A stretch of 64,000 bases of DNA, from NCBI GenBank assembly GCA_963575745.1, contig CAUYUJ010016065.1, forward strand, positions 165,001 to 229,000, given 5' to 3'. This DNA is from Prorocentrum cordatum (lineage: Eukaryota > Sar > Dinophyceae > Prorocentrales > Prorocentraceae). Made by a program: the position numbers and the translations under genes. Position 1 is the stretch's first letter. Each line of letters begins with the position of its first letter. The notes under the pieces are model-generated. The model was not told the DNA's origin. It searched no databases and was given only the letters and a program-made list of their open reading frames with translations. Positions 31,151 to 42,475 of this stretch are shown in pieces.

Positions 31151-32938
31151 CTCCTCTTCCTCCTTCCCCTCCTCTTACTTACCTCGACCCCACGCGGGCC
31201 CCAGGGATGAACCGAAGAGGCCCTCCAAGGCCACCCTGTTGCTGCAGAGATCTCTCTGCACCCTCGTTGCCTGCTTTGCTTCACTTTATGTGTCTGTTCG
31301 TCCCTTTGTCTGTAAGCTCTCATGGGCAGGGTTTCTGAATGGGCTAGTGGGGTTACTTTCTTGGTCAGCGGCTCCAAGGCAACGGTCAGGGAGCGGAAGC
31401 GGCGTCTGGGTCACGGTACGGGGCTAATTAGCTACAACAGGCACAGGCCGTGCCGGCCCGCTCACAAAGCCACTGGTGGGGTTACGCGAAGCTTAAGGAA
31501 TTTCAAAAAGGATCCCGCCGTGGCGCCGAGGGCTTTCCGCGATGAGCAGCGGCATCGGTACCTTTTGACTTGTAGCGTGCTCGCACTTCGAACGGGGGGA
31601 TCGGATCGGCGGGCTCCAGCGAGGGTCTCCGGTCTGGCGGCCCAGGCCGGGGCATGGCGCGGAGCGGCTGTCCGCGAAGACGGTGCAGTGCCTGGAAACC
31701 GCTGGGGTGAGGGGAGAGAGAAGCGCTGATTCGCAAGAGCGGGCAAAACCCATGGGCGGCGCAAACTCTGGAGGCTTGTAAATTGGCAACTCCAACGCAG
31801 GGGGCTGCCTCCACCAGAGGCAGGTGTCCCCAGGCGTTGGTGCTGGTGGTCAGCTTTCGGCACCAAAGCCCAGATACTACCACCATCCCCGAGATCGGGA
31901 TCATCTTCACTAGCTGGAGGCACACCGCCGATACTGGTGCTGGTGTCAACCTCTGGGCCTCCGAAAGCGCTGCTCCCTCGGAGCGCACGGAGAGGCCAGG
32001 AGCTGCGCGCACTGCTCCACTCGCAAAGGACTGTGCCGGCAGAGACGCAACGACGAAACGCCGCGATCCCCACGGTGCTGGGAGCGAGAAGGCGTGCGGT
32101 GCTTGGCCGTCGTTCCCCCTCTCCCCCTCGTCGTCGTTCGTCCTCGTCGTCCCTTTGGCGTTGCCCCGTCGTTCCTCGTCGTCCTCGCCCCGTCCCACTT
32201 CACCTTCCCACGGGGTTCCCTCGCGCTGGCTGAAGAAGTGAGGGGTGATTGACCGGAAGGGAAAGGGGGGGCAGGATCGGTCAGCATCGGATCGGCAAGC
32301 CCGATGGAGTCGACATGCACATCGGATCGGGCTGCATCGGCACGGAATCGAAATCCAATCGGATCGGCTGCGCCGGGATGCACAAAGGCGCCATGCTAGC
32401 GCCGGTCCGCATCGGATCGTCGGAGTACTAGAATCGAATCGGATCGGGCTGGCCGGAATCGATACCTATCGAATCCGATTGATCGGACCGAAATGGGCCC
32501 TGGGGGGGAACCGTCCTGTGCTCTGGGTTTCCAGAGGGGGTGGGGTGGGAGCAGCACTACTTCAGCGCAAAAACCTTGGCGAATGCTGCTTCGCGCGGCC
32601 CGGGCGCATTCCGCAGGAACCCGCTACTTTTAAAGCCTAGGGCTCTAGACCTTCAAGGTCCCCTTCCCGGCCCCTCGGTGGATCCCCAGTTTCTCGATGA
32701 GCCCTAGAGAATAAAAACAATCCGCCGGCCCCCTTGTGGGGCCACCAGGCTGCGAGGAGCGGGATTCGCAGTTTCCTGTACCAGTTGTATCTTGTAGTTT
32801 CCAGCGTTACAATTCTGCTTACTGTTGGTTACTGTAACTATTTGATTGACCGCGCGAGGGGGGGGGGAGGCCCAAACCGGTTTTTTAGCACCCCCTGGGC
32901 GCGTTGTCTGATTTGCTGGGGGGGCTCGAAATCGATAC
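31151..32938. other. No gene supported; GGATCGG-rich patch
   Basis: Mixed-composition DNA. From 32255 to 32475 the words ATCGGATCGG and GAATCGAATC recur irregularly. A (TCC)n run lies at 31131-31172. Frames on both strands at 31.5-32.2 kb are long but show no domain. Confidence 0.4.
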
Positions 32939-33190
32939 CCCTCACGCAGATCCGCGGGGTCAGGGTCCAAAAACACATGGGATTTGCCAAATTTCTGAAA
33001 TTGGGTGCCACCCCTCACGGAGATCCGCGGAGTCAGGATCCAAAAACACATGGGATTTGCCACATTTCTGAAATTCGGTGCCACCCCTCACGCAAATCCG
33101 CGGGGTCAGGGTCCAAAAACACATGGGATTTACCACATGTCTGAAATCCGGTGCCACCCCCCACGCAGATCCGCGGGGTCAGGGTCCAAT
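32939..33190 (+). repeat. 73-bp satellite, left array
   Basis: About 3.5 units beginning near 32941, 33014, 33087 and 33160, exactly 73 apart. Each has CTCACGCAGATCCGCGGGGT, CAGGGTCCAAAAACACATGG, GATTTGCCACATTTCTGAAA and TTCGGTGCCACCC. The right array of the same unit is at 36250-36668. The helicase lies between the two arrays. Confidence 0.95.
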
Positions 33191-33336
33191 TACTCCGACG
33201 GAACGACCCCACATGAGAATCCTCTGGGCGAATCTGGAAAAAGCGCTCACCGTCGTCCTCGTGGTTGGTGAGGCGTCCTGACTGTCTCTTCTGCGTATAT
33301 TTCTTTTCGCCCTGGCGCGGGCCCCCCCCCCGCCCC

Positions 33337-35331
33337 CTACTTTGCACCCGACCTCGCCCTCTTGTTTTTTTCGCGCCCCGCCGCCGCCTCGCTTTTCCAT
33401 TGCACGAGCGCGCGCGTCGGTTTTCCTCGGCGCCGTCGCCGCCTCGGCCAGCACAGGCGCGTTCTCGAATGGCCACGTCGCGCGGCCGTTGGGGCAACCC
33501 CGCGGGCCAGGCTGTCGGGGCAACCCCGCGAGCCGCTTGCGCGCAAGACCATGCCGTTGGGACAACCCCGGGGGCTTCGAGCGGGGCGCAGCCGCGCTCT
33601 GGCGGGCAGCACGAAGCCCAGCTCTGCCGCGAGCTGCTTCGCCTCCGCCCTGGACAAAACCGCTCTCTTGTCGAACTCCAGGAGCGCCTCCCGCAAGGAC
33701 GCTGGCGGCCCTCGCTCCAGGAACTCCCGCGGCGGCGGCCGCAGGATCAGCATGTTCCGCATACACGTGGCGCGGGAGATCATGACGTAGAGGTGCAGCC
33801 ACCACTGCTCGTCAGTCATGCCCGTGCGGCCAGCGTCCTCGTCTCTCGCGCAGTCGATGGCGACGCCCTTGCGCAGCGTCTGGCCCTGCGACAGCGTGGG
33901 GGTCAGGTAGGGCGCGCGGGCCAGGGTGAACCCCGAGCGGCGCACGTCGCGCGGCCCCGAGCTCTGCCATGTGAACTCCTTTTCGCTGGGCCTGAACATC
34001 AGCAAACTCCGCGCCCGCGCCTCGGCCTGGCCGTCGTCGTCGGCGTCTTCGGCGCCCTGTCGCAGCACCTCGGCGACCTCCTGGTAGATCGGAGACTCCT
34101 TGAAGCCGTGCACCTGCAGCCAGATTCCCTGCTGTAGGAAGCGGGGGCGAAAGAGTTGGCCTGCCGAGCACTCCTCGTACCGCTGCTCGTCCTCGCGGTG
34201 GAAGTCGAAAGACACGATGGTGGCCCGTTGCTCCTGCACGAGCCCCAACTTCTTCTTCAGCTCTTCCTGCGCTGCCGTGAACCGCACCTCCGTGCCGACG
34301 TGGGCCGGCAAGACGCCGTGGATGTCCCCCGTCTTGCGCATGTTCGGGACGTTCAGGAGGCGCCGACCCGCGTCGGGATCGCCCTGAATCGCGCTGCACT
34401 CGTCAACGGCCTGCAGGAAAACGAGGGGCACGCCCAGACGCCGAGCGTCGCGACGAGCACGCGTGTTCATCCACCTCGCAAGCGTTTCCCAGGAGATGCC
34501 CATGCCGTAGCCGAGCCGAAAGTTCTCGCGCTGGTGCCGAGGGTCCAGGACGCCGCGGTTGTCCGTGGCCAACGTCTTCTCCCAGGCGGACCAGACCTCC
34601 GGTGGGGAGGGCTTGCCCTCGCGCATGCAGCCCAGGAACGTGATCAGCGGGTCCCCAAGCTCGAAGCGCCTCGTGCCCTTCAGCTCGAAGACGCAGGGGA
34701 TCTGAGAGAAGCCCTTGATGGCGTGCTGGATCTCCACCGTCGGCGGATCCGCGTACCTGTACGACTCGTCGTCGTCCAGGCGCTCGTTCACGTCCGTCAG
34801 GAAGCCAATGCTGCCGGTGGGCTTCAGCTGCAGGAAATCTCCGAGGTGCAACGCGATAGGCACGCGCCCGAAGTGGTGGCGTGGCCGCTGGTAGTTGGAC
34901 TCCTGCACGTCGTGCGTGTCACTGCGTCCGTGGCAGGCGCGAAGGTCCAGCGCGCTGTACTGCGCGGCTGCCACCATGCTTATCTCTTCGATGGCAAGAA
35001 CGCGGACGTGCTCCCACAACCACTTCAGCCTCTTCTGCATGCCCCCGGGCCGCAGCTTCGCGTTGATGTACTTCTGGACTCGCATGGCGCAGGCATTGTG
35101 CAGCGTTCTGGCTTTGACAGTCTCCGTGGAGATGTTCTTCGCCTGCGCGTTCGAGAAGGCAACGACTATCATGCTGGCCCTGTCCGGCGCCGGCGAGGGC
35201 CACAGATACTCCACCACTGGGAAGACGATTTTCTGCACCACGTGCGTCTTCCCCGAGCCGCCCTGGCCCAGCAGGAGCAAGTGCGTTACCTTTCTCTCGC
35301 TCCAGGGTTTCTTGTGCACGTCGTCCTCCTA
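33337..35331 (-). CDS. PIF1/RecD2-like SF1B DNA helicase, partial
   Basis: A 660-codon minus frame. Motif I (Walker A) is GQGGSGKT (residues 18-25), Ia is MIVVAFSNAQA (50-60), motif II is LAIEEISMV (108-116), with Glu in place of the usual Asp before the catalytic Glu, motif III is LGDFLQLK (159-166), motif V is SQGQTL (477-482) and motif VI is YVMISRATC (511-519). Order and spacing fit the PIF1 family, ATP-driven 5'-3' helicases that act on G-quadruplex, telomeric and replicating DNA, and that also occur fused in Helitron transposases. The first codon of the open frame is GTG, no ATG precedes the Walker A, and a TAG lies four codons upstream. The N-terminus is therefore missing or in another exon, and CTGTAG|GAGG near 35331 could be a splice acceptor. 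The last 90 residues are Arg-rich and cover a short duplication. No internal stop or slip is seen, so this is the best-preserved gene here. Confidence 0.85.
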
Positions 35332-35470
35332 CAGTTGGCTCCGGGGTTTCAGAATGTGGCCCGGGAATGATGTTCTGGGAACACGAAGATCACGAAGTGG
35401 CCTACAATTGGCTCCGGGCATGCACAATGTGGCCCGGGAGTGGCGTTCTGGCAGCGCGAGAGCCCCAAAA
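35329..35470 (+). repeat. ~72-bp tandem duplication at the helicase 5' edge
   Basis: CTACA(A/G)TTGGCTCCGGG, then a GTGGCCCGGGA(A/G)TG stretch and GTTCTGG, occurs at 35329 and again at 35401. The minus-strand TAG of the first copy is both the stop before the helicase frame and the possible splice acceptor. Confidence 0.75.
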
Positions 35471-35471
35471 T

Positions 35472-35935
35472 GACGACAGTTACACGGTTTGGATGACCCG
35501 CTCGGATTACCAACATGATCTGCGGGCCCCATAGGGAGGGAGTTCCCGCCTGAGACTTCCTCGCAATTCACTCACAGACGAGGCTCCCGCCTGAGACTTC
35601 CTCCAAATTCAGGCCTGAAGAGACCAAAAAAGACGACAGTTACAAGGTTTGGATGACCCGCTCGGATTACCAACATGAAGCGCGGGCCCCATAGGGAAGG
35701 GTTCCCCCGCCTGTGACTTCCTCGCAATTCACTCACAGACGACGCTCCCGCCTGAGACTTCCTCCGTACTCAAGCTTCAGGAGCCCAAAAAGTGACGACA
35801 GTTACAGGGTTTGGATGACCCGCTCGGATTACCAACGTGATCTGCGGGCCCCATAGGGAGGGGGCTCCCGCCTGAGACTTCCTCACAATTCACTCACAGA
35901 CGAACTCCCGCCTGAGACTTCCTCCAGGTGAGTAT
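35472..35935 (+). repeat. ~167-bp tandem repeat, about three units
   Basis: Each unit has GACGACAGTTACA(C/A/G)GGTTTG, GATGACCCGCTCGGATTACC, AACATGATCTGCGGGCCCCA, TAGGGAGGG, then CGCCTGAGACTTCCTCGCAA and TTCACTCACAGACGA. The internal CCCGCCTGAGACTTCCTC word itself occurs twice per unit. Units start near 35472, 35634 and 35801. Related words are seen at 15.7 kb and, inverted, at 41.23 kb. Confidence 0.9.
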
Positions 35936-35954
35936 GTGAATGAGTGAGCGTGTG

Positions 35955-35966
35955 ACAGAGTGCGAG

Positions 35967-36044
<78 letters not shown>

Positions 36045-36165
36045 GTATGTGAGTGACTGAGCGTGTGAGAGAGCGCGAGTGATGATGCTGATGTTGATGA
36101 TGAGAGAGTGTGAGTGAATGTGAGTGTGTGAGTGGTGATGATGATGAGTGAGTGAGTGAGTGAGT
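35955..36165. repeat. (GAT)n and (GAGT)n microsatellites
   Basis: A (GAT)n run of about 75 bases from 35967 to 36043, then mixed GTGAGTGA words and a (GAGT)n run near 36146-36165. The minus-strand His/Ser-rich frames come from these. Confidence 0.95.
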
Positions 36166-36249
36166 GTGCGAAGGCAGAAGAGGAGAGGTGGTGGGGTGAG
36201 TGTTCCTGCGCGGGGTGTGCAAAGAAAACAAAAACCCCACTTTGGATGT

Positions 36250-36668
36250 AGGGAAAAACACAAGGGATTTGCCACATTTCTGAAATTCGGCGCCACCCCT
36301 TACGCAGATCCGCGGAGTCAGGGTCCAAAAACACATGGGATTTGCCACATTTCTGAAATTCGGTGCCACCCCTCACGCAGATCCGCGGTCAGGGTCCAAA
36401 AACACAAGGGATTTGCCACATTTCTGAAATTCGGTGCCACCCCTCACGCAGATCCGCGGGGTCAGGGTCCAAAAACACATGGGATTTGCCACATTTCTGA
36501 AATTCGGTGCCACCCCTCACGCAGATCCGCGGGGTCAGGGTCCAAAAACACAGGGGATTTGCTACATTTCTAAAATTCGGCGCCACCCCTTACGCAGATC
36601 CGCGGGGTCAGGGTCCAAAAACACAGGGGATTTGCCACATTTCTGAAATTCGGTGCCACCTTTCACGC
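36250..36668 (+). repeat. 73-bp satellite, right array
   Basis: About 5.5 units of the 73-bp unit also found at 32939-33190, same orientation. One unit is three bases short (GATCCGCGGTCAGGG). Variants with ACAAGGG or ACAGGGG in place of ACATGGG are interspersed, so the array has homogenised only partly. Confidence 0.95.
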
Positions 36669-36671
36669 ACA

Positions 36672-36790
36672 TCCATCGCAAGGCGTGGTAACCCAAACTG
36701 CGAGAACTCCCTCGGCCCTTTAATCGCAAGGTGTGGTAACCAAGCCCGTAAACCATACACGTCTTACCAATCGCCAGGTGTGGTAACCCC
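36672..36790 (+). repeat. ~52-bp tandem repeat, three units
   Basis: ATCGC(A/C)AGG(C/T)GTGGTAACC occurs at about 36675, 36723 and 36771, with different intervening sequence. It directly follows the right 73-bp array. Confidence 0.7.
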
Positions 36791-36969
36791 TCTTGTGATG
36801 AGTTGGTTTTGCTGATTGCGAATCGGCTTCGCATGAAGTTTCGATACTGCTTCACGACAGCGCCAAGACCTCATGACTTAGCTCTTCCATGGCCCATCCT
36901 CCGAGAGAGGGGGCCGGCGGCAGGGGGCGAAGCCCTGACGGGTAAGAATATGAACAAAGAAGCAGAAGC

Positions 36970-37002
<33 letters not shown>

Positions 37003-37263
37003 CCAACAACAACAACAACAACAAGGAAAAGGCGCGCGCGAGAGCCCCGTGATCTCTAGCCGTCAGGACCCGCCCTCGCCTTATTGCGAAGGCTGCGCTC
37101 TGAGCCCCGTGGACGCATTCTGACCCCCCCCCCCCAGCAACAGCAACAGCAACCAGCGACCAAAAAAAAAAATCCTGGAATTCCCTTGGACTCTCTTGCG
37201 GACCTCGACGTGGTCGTATGGGTGAAAAACGTATGCGCGCTGGCGTGCCGCCGCTTCAATACA
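36791..37263. other. No gene; (CAA)n tract
   Basis: A (CAA)n run at 36969-37023 encodes poly-Gln in the short plus frame 36803-37123, which shows no other feature. A C run and CAGCAA words follow at 37126-37160. Confidence 0.6.
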
Positions 37264-38968
37264 GATCCGATACACACTGTATGGGATCCTGTAGAGATCC
37301 GAGACAGACTGTATAGGATCCTATACAGATCCGATACAGACTGTATAGGATCCTACACAGATCCGATACAGACTGTATAGAGTCCTACACAGATCCGATA
37401 GAGACTGTATAGTCCTATACAGATCCGATACAGACTGTATGGGATCATGTAGAAATCCGAAACAAACTGTATAGGATCCTATACAGATCCGATACAAACT
37501 GTATGGGATCCTGTCGAGATCCGATACAGACTGTATAGGATCCTATACAGATCCGATACAGACTGTGTGGGATCCTATACAGATCCAATACAGACTGTAT
37601 AGGATCCTACACAGATCCGATACAGACTGTATGGGATCCTGTAGAGATCAGGTACTGACTGTATGGAATCCCATACAGATCCGAAACAGAGTGTGTGGGA
37701 AGCTGTCGAAATCCGATACCGACTGTATAGTCCTATACAGACCCGATACAGACTGTATGGGATCCAGTCGAGATCCGATACTGACTGTATGGGATCCTGT
37801 AGAGATCCGATACATACTGCATGGGAGCCTGTAAAGATCCGATAATGACTGTATGGGGTCCTATACAGATCCGATGCAGACTGTATGGGACCCTGTAGAG
37901 ATCCGATACAGACTGTGTGTGATCCTATAAAGATCCGATACAGACTGTATGGGGTCCTGTCGAGATCTGATACAGACTGTATGGGATCGTGTAGAGATCC
38001 GATACAGACTGTATGGGATCCGATACAGATCCGATACAGACTGTCTGGAATCCTGTAGAGATCCGATACAGGCTGTATAGGATCCTAGACAGATCCGATA
38101 CAGAGTGTATGGGGTCCTACACAGATCCGATACAGAGAGCCCTACACATATCCGATAGAATGTATAGGACCTATACAGATCCGATACAGACTGTATAGGA
38201 TCCTACACAGACCCGATACAGGGTGTATAGGATCCCACACATACCCGATGCAGACTGTATGGGATCCTACACATATCCGATAGACTGTATGGGACCTATA
38301 CAGATCCGATGCAGACTGTATAGGATCCTACACATAATCCGATACAGACTGTATGGGGTCCTACACAGATCCGATACAGACTGTATGGGATCCTGTAAAG
38401 ATCAAGTGCTGACTGTGTAGGATCCTATACAGATCCGAAACAGACTGTATAGGATCCTACACATAATCCGATACAGACTGCATGGGGTCCTACACAGATC
38501 CGATACAGACTGTATAGGATCCTGTAGAGACCCGATACAAGCTGTTTAGGATCTTATACAGGTCCGATACAGACTGTATGGGAGCCTTTACAGATCCGAT
38601 ACAGAGTGTACGGGATTCTATACAGATCCGATACAGACTGTATGGGGTCCTGTACAAATCAGATACAGACTGTATAGGATCCTATACAGACCCGAAACAG
38701 ACTGTATAGGACCCTATACAGAACGGACACAGACTGTATAGGGTCCTGTACAGATCCGATACAGACTGTATAAGATTTTTACAGATCCGATACATAGTGT
38801 ATGGGATCCTATACAGATCCGATACAGACTGTATGGGGTCCTATACAAATCAGATACAGACTGTGTGGGATCCTATAAAGACCCGATACATACTGTTTAG
38901 GAGCCTATACAGATCCGATACAGACTGTATAGGGTCCTATACAGATCCGATACAGACTGTATAGGATC
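37264..38968 (+). repeat. 32-bp satellite array, about 53 units
   Basis: Unit: GATCCGATACAGACTGTATA followed by GGATCCTATACA, 32 bases, repeated for 1.7 kb. Two common versions differ at ATGGGATCCTGTAGA versus ATAGGATCCTATACA. Single-base changes and occasional 31- and 33-base units occur. GATCCGATAC and GGATCC make the array rich in GATC sites. Because 32 is not a multiple of three, frames through it are short. Confidence 0.97.
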
Positions 38969-38984
38969 GTATACGCGGGGCGAC

Positions 38985-38992
38985 GGCACCGA

Positions 38993-39037
<45 letters not shown>

Positions 39038-39076
39038 CAGCGGCGGCGGCGGCGGCGACGACGACGACGACGACGA
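38985..39076. repeat. (GAC)n microsatellite
   Basis: About 90 bases of GAC with a short GGCAGCGGCGGCGG interruption. It separates two different satellites. Confidence 0.95.
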
Positions 39077-39084
39077 TATAGAAT

Positions 39085-39440
39085 TTCTCTGGGGACCTAT
39101 GTAGAATTCCTCTGGACGCCTATAGAATTCCGATGGAGGCCTATAGAATTCCTATGGTTATCGATAAAAATTCCGATGGAGGCCTATGGAATTCCGATGC
39201 GGGGATATAGAATTCCTACGGAGGCCTATAGAATTCCTATGGAGGCCTATAAAATTCCGATGGCGGCCGATAAAATTCCTATGGGGGCTTCTATAGAATC
39301 CCTATGGAGGCCCATCGAATTCCGATGGAGGCCTATAGAATTCCCATGGAGGGCTGTAGAATTCCTATGGAGGCCTATAGAATTCCGAATCCCAAGGGAG
39401 GTCTATAGAATTCCGATGGAAGCCTATAGAATTCCAAAGA
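39085..39440 (+). repeat. 21-bp satellite A, about 17 units
   Basis: Unit CTATAGAATTCCTATGGAGGC (split here as CTATAGAATTCC plus TATGGAGGC), with CGATGG and TGGAATTCC variants. Each unit carries a GAATTC site. The period of 21 keeps one plus frame open (the EAYRIPM-type repeat), which I treat as an artefact. Confidence 0.95.
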
Positions 39441-39839
39441 AATCAGATTAGGGAAACCTTGGCGCCCCCTGGAGACCCCCAGACAGGGTTGCTCGGTTGC
39501 TCTGTTGCTGGGGGGGGGCGGCCGGGGCTCCCACGCGCGCCTATTCCATCAACAACAACAACAACAAATACAGCAACAATCGGTTTAAGACTGTTCGCTC
39601 TTATTTGCTCGAAGTGTCATTCAACATGTATGCCCTAAAACCTAGATACCCGCCCTCTTCGTCTTCGATCGTTATCTTTCTTCCCTGCAGGCCGGACCCC
39701 GGCAAGCGGCGGGGCGGCCGCGGACCGTCGGCCTGGCCAGCGGCAGCGCTGCGGCAACCCGACCCCAAGAGGGACGGACAGGGGACCGACCACGACGACG
39801 ACGACGACGAGCAAAAGCGCAAGCGAGAGCGACAGCGAC

Positions 39840-40985
39840 AGCGAGGCCACGAAGAGCACAGGCCACGAAGGGCACGAAGTAGGCCACGAAGGGCGACAGC
39901 GGGGCCACGAAGGGCATGCGTATGGGGCCACGAAAAGCGCGAACGAGCGGGGGCCACGAAGGACAGATAATGCAGGGCCACAGAAGGCAAGGACGGGGCC
40001 ACTGAAAGTAGCAACTGGGCCACGTAGAAGCGAGGGGGGCCACAAAGGGCGACAGCGGGGTCACGAAGGGCATGCACATGGGGCCACGACGAGCGAGAAC
40101 GAACGGGGGCCACAAAGGGCTTACGTATATTGGGCCGCAGAGGGCAAGAACGGGGCCACTGAAGGCAGCGACGCGACCACGAAGGGCTACAACGGGGCCA
40201 CGAAGGGCGACAGCGGGGCCACGAAGGGCATGCAGATGGAGCCACGACGGGCGCGAACGAGCGGGAGCCACGAAGGGCATACAGCTATGGGGCCACAGAT
40301 CGCAGCGACGGGGCATCGAAGGGCTGCAACGGGGCCACGAAGGGCAGCGAAGGGAGCACGAAGGGCTGCAACGAGACCACGAAGGGCAGCGACGGGGCCA
40401 CGAAAGGCTGCCACGGGCGATGACGGGCAGCGAGGGGGCATCGAAGGGCTGCGTCAGGGCCGAAAGGGGCAGCGACGTGGCCACGAAACGCCGCAACGGG
40501 GCCACAAATCGCAGCGACGGGGCCACGAAGGGGTGCAACGGGGCCACGAAGGGCAGCGACGGGGCCACGAAAGGCTGCAACGGGACCACGAAGGGCAGCC
40601 AGGGGGCCACGAAGGGCTGCAACGAGGCCACGAAGGGCAGCGACGGGGCCACGAAGGGCTGCAAGGGGACCACGAAGGGCAGCGACGGGGCCACGAAGGG
40701 CTGCAAGGGAACCACGGAGGGCAGCGACGGGGCCACGAAGGGCTGCAACGGGGCTACGAAAGGCAGCGAAGGGGCCACGAAAGGCGGCAGCGGGGCCACA
40801 AATCGCAGCGGCGGGGCCACGAAGGGCTGCAACGGGACCACGAAGGGCAGCGACGGGGAAAGGAAGGGCTGCAACGGGACCACGAAGGGAAGCGAAGGGG
40901 CCACGAAGGGCTGCAACGGGACCACGAAGGACAGCGAGGGGGCCACGAAGGGCTGCAACGGGGTTACGAAGGGCAGCGGGATTCA
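39840..40985 (+). repeat. 21-bp satellite B, about 50 units
   Basis: Unit GGCCACGAAGGGCAGCGAC plus GG, alternating with a GGGCTGCAAC version, so a 42-base higher-order unit is common from about 40200 on. With a period divisible by three and no stop in the unit, two plus frames (279 and 308 codons) and a minus frame (428 codons) stay open. The left 350 bases are more diverged. Confidence 0.95.
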
Positions 40986-41094
40986 GATTTCAAAATAAGC
41001 TGTGAGGGAGCGCTACGCATAAGCGCGACCACTTTGTGCCTGAGTGTCGGGGGCGCGGCGCTTGAGTAAATTAAATTGCAGGTGGTTCCAAAGC

Positions 41095-41290
41095 AAGAGT
41101 GTGATTTGTTAGGAAATTGCAAGCAAGTCTCTAGCGAAAGCGCGACTCTGGAGCGCCGAGAGAGCGATTCTTGCATAAATTGTGAAGACAACCCAGTAGA
41201 GAGCGCGACTCCTACATAAAATGCGAGGAAGTCTCAGGCGGGGGTCCTGGCTAAATTGTAAGGAAGTCTCAAGCGAGAGCAGTTGTTGTT
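41095..41290. repeat. Short repeats related to the CTCAGGCGGGAG family
   Basis: GAAGTCTCAGGCGGGGG, GGAAGTCTCAAGCGAGAGC and GCAAGTCTCTAGCGAAAGC alternate with TAAATTGTAAGG-type words. On the minus strand these are the CGCCTGAGACTTCC words of 35.5-35.9 kb. Confidence 0.6.
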
Positions 41291-41299
41291 GTAAGCTGG

Positions 41300-41745
41300 G
41301 GGCCAAGGGCGCACTTTGAGCCTAGTGACTTTCCCGGAAAAGAAACAAGGTGCGAACCCCGGGGGAAGCACTTCAATTCAAAAATACACAATGGTCACCG
41401 AAGGGGGGGGATCAACAACAATTATTCCTCAATAGTAAGAGTTCCATTTCAACACCAACAACAACAATAATACTAATAATAATAACAACAACAATAAGTT
41501 GACCCCCGTGCGCGATGTTTCCACACCAAGCATGCGACCATCATGATAACCATCCACATCATGGCGAACTCTTGTTCTATAGCGGATCTGTTATTCCCAT
41601 TCCCAGGTATCCCGCCCAATGAGGTCTTGCAGACACCTCCTCCGAGGAATTTCAACATGTCCCGCCTCGAACACACATGCCCGCGCCTTGTTGCGCCGAT
41701 GCGAGACCGCCAGTGGCCCAGCGAAGGGTGAAGCACAAGGAGGTA
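41300..41745. other. No gene seen
   Basis: Mixed DNA with AAC/AAT-rich short repeats at 41450-41500 (CAACAACAATAATACTAATA) and no convincing reading frame. Confidence 0.5.
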
Positions 41746-41749
41746 TCGG

Positions 41750-42270
41750 ACGACAGGATTGCCTTGGTGGGGATGGGGGCTGTCGGCGGCAAGGCGGGGA
41801 CCTGGCCCTGAATAGAAAGGGCGGGAGTCTCGAGCAGGGCTGCCGTTGCTGCTGGGAGCGGCGCCAGTGCTGAAGAGAGTAGGGCGCTAGTCAAGCGTAA
41901 AGCAAGACGAAACCTCGAGCGGGAACGCTGGTTTTGTTGGGACGGCGGCTTTCGGCGGCGAGGAGGCAAACCGCCTTGAGTAAGAAAGGAGGAAGCATCG
42001 AGCGGGAGCCGTGGTTTTGTCGGGACGGGGGCTGTCGGCGGCGAGGAACAGCACCGGCCCGAGGAAAAAAACGAAAAATCTCGAGCGGGAGCGTTGTTCT
42101 TGCTGGGAGCGGCGCCAATTCAAAAGAGAAATGGGCGCCAGTCCAGCGTAAAACGGAAGGACGTCTCGGGCGGGAACGCTGGTTTTGACGGGGCGGCGGT
42201 TTTCGGCGGCGAGGAGGAACACCGTCTTGATGAAGGGGAGGAAGACTCGAGCGGGAGCGCTGTTGTTGCT
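41750..42270 (+). repeat. ~80-bp tandem repeat, about six to seven diverged units
   Basis: Units carry GGGACGGGGGCTGTCGGCGG, CGAGGA, then GAAGA(A/C)TCGAGCGGGAGCG and TGTTTTTGCTGGGAGCGGCG variants. Unit length varies from about 70 to 90. Minus-strand frames with repeating SRFLLRR-type segments come from this array. Confidence 0.75.
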
Positions 42271-42475
42271 GGGAGCGGGGCGTATTCAAATTATTCACTG
42301 CGTGGAGCTCCCCATATGTGCATCTATTCGCATGGACCTGTCCGCCGCGAATGTTTAGGCGCAAGAACTTTCGAATATAAGCGGGCTTCAGTTGTGGCGG
42401 TCTGGTCATGAATCTAACTGCGAATGAATTGGAATGTGAATGAGTCTCAGTAGTACGAGCGCGTCTCCGCGCATG

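Noticed and set aside
29788-31377. 529-codon minus frame
   Set aside because: In this block nearly every frame is open. Arg/Pro/Ala/Gly/Ser dominate and there is no motif.
34156-35370. 404-codon plus frame opposite the helicase
   Set aside because: An exact antisense shadow of the helicase gene, whose own motifs decide the strand.
36672-36790. Small structured RNA (5S or tRNA-like)
   Set aside because: It is a ~52-bp tandem repeat with no internal promoter boxes or cloverleaf.
39672-40958. 428-codon minus frame (PFVAPSLPFV repeat)
   Set aside because: A direct product of the 21-bp satellite B; the other frames are equally periodic.
37264-40985. CRISPR array
   Set aside because: Units of 32 and 21 bp are contiguous without unique spacers, there are no cas genes, and the sequence is eukaryotic in character.
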